Shown one piece after another: positions 55,488 to 64,000 of a DNA stretch of 64,000 nt. Source of the stretch: Gymnorhina tibicen (taxonomy: Eukaryota; Chordata; Aves; Passeriformes; Artamidae); the NCBI GenBank assembly GCA_013399875.1, contig VXAZ01001668.1:992001-1056000 (forward strand). Reading direction: 5' to 3'. A program made the position numbers and the translations under genes. Within the stretch, counting starts at the first letter, position 1; each line of letters opens with the position of its first letter. Under the pieces are notes generated by a model. It did not search any database. It saw only the letters and a list, made by a program, of their open reading frames with translations, and was not told where the DNA came from.

Positions 55488-56798
55488 GGTTTTTTTGTGT
55501 GATGCCTTGACATGCACGAGGTATCCAGAGGGCACTTAGTTCAGCTCACAGTGTGGGCCTTTAGGATCAGTTGACTGCAACCATCCTGGATTTCATCTGG
55601 GATAAACATTATCTTTTTGGTAGCTTACAAACTTCAGGTACTGGTAGCCATGGCAGGCTTGAAACAGGGGTGGACTTTGGCAGGTGTCATTCCAGTAATT
55701 ACAGGTTATGGGAATTTACTTTGTCCCAGGGGATTTCGCACAAATTAGCGTGGCACTGGCCTAGCAAGATACTTTTATGCGCCTAGTGCCTGTTAACAGA
55801 AAAAGGCTGGAGAGTCTAAATTTTGTCCTTGTAGCACTGAAACAGACTGGCTTTGAATAGGGACCAGAGTCACCTGTGAGGGGGAGTTGTCCCCTGTCTC
55901 TGTCAGGAGGGACAGAAAATCAGCATTACTGCATGAGCAAAACAAGAGAAATTCGCTGAGTTGGCCTCAGTTGAAAACTTGACAAAGTGCTTTGTACTTT
56001 GCTAGAGAGAGTGAGGGAAAGGATTAAACCAATGTATCTTGATCTAACTGGAACGACTTGTTTAAAGGGATTCCAAAATTTCATAGGCAATAAGTACTGA
56101 GAAATCCCTTCTGGCTGTCTCTCTCTGTCTCTGGAATGCTCCAGATACACTTGGATAATGTTCTTTCTGAGCTTCTGCTATCTGACCTAATTAGCGCAGA
56201 ACAGGAATGTTGACTCGCCTAATGAGGACAACAGAATGGATTTAGTAATAGCACTTATTGCCTCATTAGTGTTGTTTTTCAATTAGTCGTTCCTTAAGAA
56301 AAACTGTTCCAGTTCCTATGATGACCTGGGTCAGCACCGGATTCTATTAGAGAGCAGCAGATAATTTATTTGTTATTACTTGGGGTTTGCACCGTTTGCC
56401 ATCTATCAGCAACCTGTATGGTTTTGTACAGAGAACAGTTCATAAATTAATACCTCAGGATGGTCGGTAGATGCTGCCCTGTGGATGAGGTGCATTGCCA
56501 GGATGAGAGCACCTGTTCAAGGTATGGGATAGGTGGGGGTCTGGAGGCTCTGCCGCATTGCTGAGGTGGTCCCTGGGGTGAGGGTCACACTGGTGTCCTG
56601 TGGGAACATCCAGTGACCCTGGAGTGAATTGCGCTGCCAGCAAACACCCAAAATGCCTCTGCACAGTCACCATGGGAGAGCTGATGGACTATAAACTCAC
56701 CTCTCACCTCCACAGTCACCTGCTCCTGTGGCAGGAGTGGCTGAGCAGTGACATACAGCACATTTGAAACAGGTCAGGGCTTGAAATCTAAAGATTAT

Positions 56799-56993
56799 CT
56801 ATTCCTGACTTAAATTCCCTGTATGGTCAATGTGAAACAAAAGATTTCTCCAGCAGGTACCACACTGCAGTAAATGGATGTGCTCCCAGATTTCTGGTTT
56901 GGGGTCTCGGTTACTGGCCATGGGCTGCTGGCACTTGAACCCACCTCGTGGAAGGAGCTGGAAGCAGAATTTGGCAGGCAGGACCAGTCCTAC
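56799..56993 (-). pseudogene. Candidate decayed exon C of the same unidentified gene
   Basis: After a strong polypyrimidine acceptor (ttttccttctgctgctgcacag) a phase-0 frame stays open for 64 codons to TAG at 56801-56799. It includes VGLVLPAKFCFQLLPRGGFK and PEIWEHIHLLQCGTCWRNLL. It continues the phase of the candidate exon at 57698-57976. A further GT-AG pair (donor 56707, acceptor before 56597) lies downstream, leading to a short open end with a TGA at 56519-56517. Confidence 0.25.
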
Positions 56994-57697
56994 CTGTGCA
57001 GCAGCAGAAGGAAAACAGGCCTGTTTGGTTCTTTTTCTTAATTACTATTGTATTAAGTCTTTATTGAGCAGGCACCTGTTTCCAGTTGCTTAGACAGCCT
57101 GGCTTGTTTAACGTACACAGTTTGGACATCTGTTGGAATGGATATGAGGCAGAATTCCACCCAAGCTATAGAATAATCATTTCCCTTAAAATACAGAGAT
57201 GTGTCATACCTGGCTATTATCTACTTGTTTTGGAAATAATCTCATTATCCTATTTGTTCCCTCAGTTACAACTTCTGAATGCATATTCAGGTGGAATGTG
57301 CTTTCCAGTTATGGCTCTGATCTTCTGCAGAGAATGCCATAGTTACAGATACGCAGGGGAGAGACACCCATAAGGTGAAATCCTGCTTCCGTACTTCTGT
57401 TTCCCTCTGGGAATGTGACATGGAATGAAAAACTGCATGCACAATCCTGCAGCTCATTCATGTTCTGGCATAATACTGTTTTATTCTCTCTTTTTTCATC
57501 ATTCCCAGCATTGAATTTGCCTGTTCTTACTAACAGCTGTGTATCAAGCTAACCCTTCTTAGAGCTGTCTGTCAGAGTGCTGAGATGTCAGTTGTGAGTA
57601 ACAGCAGCTCTTCCTTGTGACAGCAGAAATAGGATCACGTTTTCCCAGTGCATCACTTTGTAAGCCACTGTGATCAGACGTGGTCTGGAGCTCTCAC

Positions 57698-57976
57698 CCC
57701 CTTGCCGAGGGAAATGAAGTCCTGTAGCTCTTTGTAGTCAATGTTCTGCACTTCCCTGGGTGGTGGCACGTGAACTTCATGTTTCACTGTCCACCTCCTT
57801 GTCAGCTTGTTATCAACACAGCAATGAGCAGGATCCCAGTGCTGTGGTATTGTGATGGTGACCTCTCTCTGTTGGGAGCACTGTCAGTTCCTGCTCTGTA
57901 GCTTCCCAGTGGCAATTTCTGCATATGGAAAAGCTTCTCCATCATAGGAATTTTTGGGCAGACCTAAGGGTCTGAA
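57698..57976 (-). pseudogene. Candidate decayed exon B of the same unidentified gene
   Basis: Between an acceptor-like gtgatgtgacag and a donor-like gtgaga lie exactly 93 codons with one TGA (57886-57884). Visible motifs are LPKNSYDGEAFPYAEIATGK, VTITIPQHWDP, LTRRWTVKHEVHVPPP and REVQNIDYKELQDFISLGKG. Phase is 0 at both ends. The stop could be a CGA-to-TGA change. No family recognised; chance remains possible. Confidence 0.28.
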
Positions 57977-58112
57977 CTGTCACATCACAGGTGACAAAAG
58001 TTCAAGTGGAAATTTGTGGTGTCACACTCTGATGCATCACCTGCTGATGAACTGGGGATTTCCTTGGGTGAAAGGAAGCAAGAAAAACGTTTAGCATAAT
58101 ACTTAATGTACT

Positions 58113-58424
58113 CTGTTTAGCAAAGAGTTTCTGCAAATCTGCCACAAACTCTCTGAACTTGGTCTGACAAGCTTATAAGTTGCCAGGTCCTCTTGTCAGC
58201 TTGCCAGCCCTGCTGCTCATCTTGTGAGAATCTCCTGGCATCTGAAGGTCCAAACTGAGCGAAGGAGACTGAGCAGAGCAGTCCAGCAGCCTCAGCTGTT
58301 CTGGCTGAGGTTTCACAGCCACAGTTTTTGCAGAAGGGGCTGTTTCATCTCCAGGGCACTTTAACTCCTCGTCATTGCATTCGCTTCTCTGATTGTTACT
58401 TTAAAATAAGCCACAGTCACTGAT
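58113..58424 (-). pseudogene. Candidate decayed exon A of an unidentified gene
   Basis: Reading minus from 58424, directly after an acceptor-like tgacatttgcag, one frame runs 104 codons with only two stops (TAA at 58403-58401 and 58175-58173). The text is hydrophilic: DEELKCPGDETAPSAKTVA, then KPQPEQLRLLDCSAQSP, and near the end KFREFVADLQKLFAKQ. Such a frame can occur by chance, so this is only a candidate. I do not recognise the protein. Confidence 0.22.
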
Positions 58425-58796
58425 CTGCAAATGTCAAGAATCACCTTTGAGCCACATTTACCAAAGCCACTGTGCCCCTCCTGAGCTGTATCATCTCTGG
58501 GTTCTTATAAGAAATCAAAATCGTGGCTTCCTGTTTCCAAATGCTGTGTGGGGTGGGCATGGAGGGTCTGTGTTCAGCTGTGCAGGGGCTGGGTGTGCCC
58601 AGAGGCCTCAGGCCTGGGCCATGTGTGCTGCAGGAAAGTTTTAATTACAGGTGTAATGACAGAGTGTTTGTATGGCTCAGGGCTAACCTCCAGGCATGGG
58701 AGCTGGTTTGCCCAATAAACAGGGAAACAAAAGATTGTCCTTTGCTCTGTATTTACGTAAGTGAGCAGAAAATGGCTTTAAGCCGTAAGAGAGTGG

Positions 58797-59025
58797 GTTT
58801 AGATTAGATATTAGAAAGGAATTGTTTACTCAGAGGGTGGTAAAACAGTGGCACAGGTTTGCCCAGAGAAGCTGCTTCTGCCCCAGCCCTGGAAGTGTCC
58901 AAGGCCGGGTTGGACAGGGCTCTGAGCAACCTGGGACAGTGGAAGGTGTCCCTGCCCATGGCAGGGGTGGGATTGGATGAGCTTTCAGGTTCCTTCCAAC
59001 CCAAACAAGTCTGTGATTCTATGAA
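58797..59025 (+). mobile_element. CR1 LINE 3' fragment (about 230 bp)
   Basis: ttagattagatattagaaag, agagggtggtaaaacagtgg, cacaggtttgcccagagaag and the ending ttccaacccaaacaagtctg with gtgattctatga are sense CR1 3'-end text. Confidence 0.95.
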
Positions 59026-62000
59026 AAGACCACTCTCCCGAGGGGTTTGGGGAAGAAAGGAGCAGAAAGCTGAATCAAGCTGGGCAAACCACAAAGCCAG
59101 TGCCCTGCCAGAGCAGCAACCACTGCTCCTGGCTGGTCGAGGGCATTTTTCCATGTGTTCCAAAGTTTAGAGCTACGTGCTGATAAAAGTGTGCTGAGGA
59201 GAGCAGGATTGCTCAGCCAGGGTGGGAACTGTGTGATGGAGTGGGCAGGATGTCATTGTTTGTGCCACCAAATGGTGCTTGTGCTTCCTTTTAGCCATTC
59301 CCAGGGTAGGAAAAAACACCCTTAAACTGATTCACCTGCTTTTCAGCCAGTTGTTGGTTGTATATGAAGTATTGCAAGAGCTCTATCGAGTTTTAAAAGC
59401 ATCCTGAAAACATAATACATTTGAAGTTAGTTCTTACGGCATCTAATTTAACTTTCTGCTGGTCTGCATCCTCAGAGTGACTTAGTTCAAGATTGCTTTA
59501 GTCTGGTGAATTCTTCTTCTGTTGAATACAAACAAATGCTTTGGCCATTATTATATTATTCTCTTTGTTTGTGGGCTACGTATGCACAGGAAAAAGCCCA
59601 ACATGTCTGGCTGCTTTTAATTGAACCATGCGACTTATTTGATTTTTTGATCAGTCAAATTAAGGCCAATAAACTGAATTTAAAGCAAAAGAAGGATATT
59701 GGTACAGAAGAAATAATTCTTCTCTTGGCTAGATAAATTTCAAACAACAGGCTTGGCCCTCAATATTAATCTCTGAGAGTTTTCAGAATCATAAAGAGCT
59801 AATAATAAAACTCCTGAGTCATGTTGGACATGACAACTCATGAGCAGAACGGAGGGAGCACTTCACCACTTGGAAGCGCTTATCTTTCACCACATACTGA
59901 GACTGTGTAAAACTTCTGTGTGCCCCAGTAGGCACAATTTCAGTATTTTTTAGATTCTGCAATGTGTTGCCTGAATTGTGTCTGAAACTTGTAATTTTTC
60001 GTGTGGTTGTCAAATACCGTCTCTATTTCAGCAGCCCAGTGTCTTCTGACTGGGTGATGCCGGACACCTACAAATCCCCATCTTCCCCCCTAGCCCAGGG
60101 CACAGTCTGGACGCCTCTGTGTGTCTCTAAGAGCAGATGCTTCGAGGACAAAGGCTGGGATGGGACAACACTGCTTAGTTAAGGAAGAGCAGCAACACAG
60201 GTAGACGGTCTCTTTCTGAGGAGAAACACCATGACCTGAATTCCTCTGGGTTTAGTAATCCTGATCTGTGCTTCTGGCTGTCCAAATGTGCTCTGGAGAG
60301 CCTTTACACCATGTTAGAGCTGTCTGCATCCTTTCCCCTCCGAGCTCCTGTCCTTGAGTGCTGCTCTGGAGTGGGCCATTCATCTGCTGCAGCTGGGCGA
60401 GGCTGCAGCTGTCAAGGCAGCTTTAATCTCTCTCCTGTGTGGATGATGTACTGGCAATCCTTGAGCAATGTTGCATTTTAATTCCCCTTAATGGTTATTT
60501 GCGAAAAGGATGAAAATATTGACAGCTTGATATTTCAAAACAGATTGAAATCTTAGGTACTTCTAGCGTCAACATAATTGCTTTCTCGGGAATGGGGGAA
60601 TTAATTTAAATATATTTAAATTTTCTACCAGCAGTTCTAGTCTGTTATTCTCTAGGTGTTGCTCTGCTGTCAGTCAGGTTCTCCTGATTCGTATGTTCCT
60701 AAATTGTATGATTTTCTTTTGCTGTCACTTTCTGTAGCCTACTTCAATATGTATGAAGTTGCAGATGTGTTCTCTCTGGTTTTAGTCTCAAGTCATACAA
60801 ACCTGTCACTTTTTCTGCCTTTCACTCTGGCTCAGAGCTGTCAGAAAGGCTTATTCACACTTGGTGGAAAATTCCTGGAAGTTGAAGAGATGAAAACACC
60901 CAACTTTCAGCAATCTCCCTGTTTACTGAAAGACACTAAGAGGGAGACTCTCTGGGGACATCTCTATGCTGGAGATGGATGTGTCTGGCCAGCTGGCAGT
61001 GCTGGCCATTGCCTCAGTGTGTCAGGAGTTTGCTTCACCACAGAGTAACTTCTTGTCCATATTTTAATAAGAAAATGGACTTTAAGTTCCTCTAAATCAC
61101 AGAACAAAACTGGCACCACAAAACGAAGCTGTGGTTTTAAGGAAAAGAGTGAAACAAGGTGACAAAATACAACGGTGAAGGATGCCAGGAGTACAGGCGC
61201 AGACTGAAACTTTGCCCCTGCTGAACTGGGCAGGGACTTCCCTGCAAAATACCAAATGCTGCGGTTTTGAGCTGAGGTGTTTGTGCAGGAAAGTGCTCAG
61301 ACATGTGGCTGCAACCACTCTTGCACAAGGAAGGAAACAGCACTCAGCTGTTCCTTAAATTATGCACAAACCAAATGGGGATGTTGTGTTAAACTGGGAC
61401 ATGTGAAGGATCCATACAGAGTCTGCTTAAACAATAAATTACACAGTTTATTAGAGTCTGCTGAGGTCTTTGACCTCAGAGAGTTCATTGCAGATCATTT
61501 CCTTCACCACGAAATGGTAAAGGAGGTGGTGTGGGCTCAGTTTGCCTGCAGTGTTTTCTGAGCCGCGGTGGTGGAGGGGTGGAAAGGCTTTCCCCGAGGA
61601 AATGGCTCTGCTCAGAGCTCGTGAGGGATGGCAGTGCCAAAGCAGCTAAAGAAAATACATCTGTGGCCATACAAGTGGCCAGCCTGCAGTATCTGCCAAA
61701 CACAGATTGCCTGGCGCTCTTTGGGCCATTCCCTGGCCCCCCACAGCCAACACGGTGCTGCTGGGGGTACATGAGGTAAATGCCCACTTGCTTTGGGCAG
61801 AAGAGGCAAAATTCGTCTGATTTGTCAAGCCTCGAAGTGCATGGATAGATCGATTTCTCCATCAGATAACAGAGCTGCCTGGCTCTGGGTAAATGTAAGG
61901 AAAGCTGTGAATTCCAGTAGCCACATAGTGTTGCACAAGTGCCTTTAAAAAGACCAGGACTTCCCTACTTAACTTACTCCAGAAGGATTTGTGGAATTGT

Positions 62001-62052
62001 TGGGACTGTCAGAGCAGTAATCTGTGTGAGGAAAAGCAGGTATAGTTATAGT

Positions 62053-62078
62053 TATTATATAGTTATAACTATATAATA
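62053..62078. repeat. 26-bp perfect AT-rich palindrome
   Basis: The sequence centred on agttataact is a perfect self-complement over 26 bp with no spacer. It sits in a wider 70-bp cluster of tatagtta/taactata words (62041-62110). Confidence 0.92.
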
Positions 62079-64000
62079 CATATTATAACTATAGTTAGTA
62101 TATAGTTATTTGGGTTCTTTTCAAACTCATAATTGTGTCCTAATTGCAAGTGCTGAATGCTTTTTTGAATTGTTCATAAATTGCATTACTCTAGCATTAA
62201 CATTAATCTTGATGTTAGTGGGTAACTGTGCTTTGTGGAGGTCATTGAGTTACACAAGAGAAATCTCATTTTAGGGGAAGGAAAGGAGATCTTGTGACTG
62301 GAACAAAAGGTCCCCTTGTGATAATGCCATAAAGTTACTTATCAAAAGTCATTGGAGGTTTTCCCAATTCCCTCCTGTATAAGATTTTTTCCATGTCTCT
62401 GCCTTAGTAACCACTCACAGGAACTTTAAAACTGTCTAGTTGGATACTTAGAAATCAAGCTGAGAAATGTTCTTTTTTTGTTAGATTTGATTTTGATGAA
62501 GCCACTTTGATACTTATTTTTAATGAATTGATTCTTTTGAATTTTACCAACTCTCTGCTCATGTTCCTCCCTTGAGATGAAAAGGTGGTGTAAAATGGCT
62601 TGCTGCAAAATCCTGGCCTCAGTAAACTTAATGTTTTTGATTGGAAAAAAGGTGAGCAAAAGAGCCTAAAGGCTTTTTGATTTGCATTCAGAAGTTCTTG
62701 ATTGATTGGCTTCTAGGGGATTACCCAGCATGAAATGGCATCTAAGCTCCGGTTTTGTTCATGAAATGGTCTGGTTTTTAATCTAAATTCCTGAAATCAA
62801 AAATATTTATAAAACACATTGCATTTCTGTTATTGATAAATGCACAACTTTATTTTAGGCCTGTAGCTACGATCTTGCACAGAGGCGGATGAGAGTCAGC
62901 AGACAGAGATTTGTTTGATCAAAGACAGTCTGAGCACTACAGTGAAAACACAGCATGATTTCACCTGCTACTGAGCAGTGCCCAAGTGTGTACCTGCAGT
63001 GACAGCTTAAATAAACACAGCGAGGAACCAGGGGCCATGAAGTTCTTTGAGATTCAGAAACGTGTTGGTCTGCTTCAGAGATTTTACCCCGAACAGTCAT
63101 TAGTAATTTCCATGCGCTCTCTTTGGGGCAAGCATTGTTCCAGTCTGGTGTTCCTTATTTTGTAGGGCTGACTATCAATTCTTCCTTTTTATTTTGAGCA
63201 TTTATTTAGTATTAACAAACTTCCTGGTCCCATGCCTCTCTCTAAAGATGTTCTTTAAAAGAGTGACACAAATTACTGTTGGTTTCCCATTGGCCATGAA
63301 TTCACTTTTCATTAGGAACTGCCTCAAAAGCAGCGCTTGCTTTAATCAGCTCTTGTCTGGTTGTTTGGAAAGGCTTGCAAGGTTGACTGCCTTTCTCAAC
63401 TTGATCTGTGCTCACAGTAATGAGGCATCAGGCTAATGAGACCACTGCCATCACAATTACCAGCTTATTAAATCCTAATTAGGGACCCAATGCTGCTGGG
63501 TGCTGAGTGCTGGTTGTAAGCAGCTGGATATTTTCCTGTGCCCATTTTTGATCTCCAGTTGAAAGCAGCACTTGAAGAGCATTGAGGCTCCCTGCTCACA
63601 TATCAGGTCTGTTTCAGTGCTAATGGGGTAATTGACTCTAATGATGCTGGCTGGTGTGTAATGGTCAGAGCTGCCTTTCCCTCCCCTGAGCAGCCCAGCA
63701 TCCATGTCATTGTTAAACGGGCTGTGATTCACATGGCAGAAGGCTGCAGGATGCCGAAGGACAATATTTCCTATACAGTGTTCTGTGGCAGGTTGTTTTC
63801 TGCACATTCATGCGCTGGTGAAAGGAGTTTGCAACTTTATTGTTCATCAGTGCCAATTAAACGCAAACTCAATGTTAGCCAGACATGCTTCCTCCTGAAC
63901 AAACAACTCAATTCTGTCCTCCCGAGGCTGGAGGATTTTAAATGCGCAGTGTCTCTTTTGGAATCTAATTTCCACCTGACCTTCCCACTGCCTGCTCTCT

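Larger units (their letters stand above)
55500..64000. other. Downstream intergenic DNA
   Basis: No complete gene is recognised. It contains a CR1 fragment (58797-59025), an AT palindrome (62053-62078) and the candidate minus-strand coding remnants described separately. In mammals the next gene beyond the CACUL1 3' end is PRLHR; no PRLHR-like receptor frame is present. Confidence 0.65.

Noticed and set aside
59964..60182. Plus-strand open frame with an acceptor-like ctctatttcag inside
   Set aside because: The text looks protein-like but has no linked exon or family; it served as a reminder of how often such frames arise by chance.
60656..61048. 130-codon plus-strand open frame
   Set aside because: No recognisable domain, splice context, promoter or conservation clue; plausible by chance among many frames in 64 kb.
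55500..64000. PRLHR expected downstream by mammalian gene order
   Set aside because: No seven-transmembrane receptor frame of about 350 codons occurs; the gene must lie beyond the window.

Overview
The window is vertebrate nuclear DNA and almost certainly avian. It holds one widely spaced multi-exon gene with canonical GT-AG introns, a GC-rich CpG-island promoter, and at least six truncated CR1 LINE 3' ends of the kind scattered through bird genomes. No bacterial-type gene organisation, tRNA, rRNA or CRISPR array was seen.

The only gene I can fully support is CACUL1 (CDK2-associated cullin domain 1) on the + strand. Nine coding exons run from inside an assembly gap at 8710-8717 to the stop codon at 51962-51964. 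All eight junctions were followed by hand, and the phases keep one open frame of 279 visible residues. The start codon and roughly 90 N-terminal residues are missing, because the 8-N gap lies in exon 1.

Layout: 1-7794 is upstream intergenic DNA with a purine-rich tract. 7795-8316 has two CR1 fragments running into the CpG island (about 8160-8960), which carries a near-perfect ZNF143/SBS-type promoter motif at 8585-8603. 8815-51923 holds the eight introns, which are mostly unannotatable apart from CR1 pieces, short tandem duplications, low-complexity tracts and one large, highly similar inverted repeat in intron 7 (49611-50799). 51965 to about 55400 is the probable 3' UTR and its flank, with several candidate polyadenylation signals. 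55500-64000 is intergenic, with another CR1 fragment, a 26-bp perfect AT palindrome, and a set of minus-strand open segments (56799-58424) that could be remnants of an unidentified multi-exon gene.

The items most worth following up are the intron-7 inverted repeat (a predicted long RNA hairpin in a transcribed intron), the candidate dead gene on the minus strand, the truncated exon 1, and a CR1 fragment that appears to supply the branch-point region for CACUL1 exon 8.
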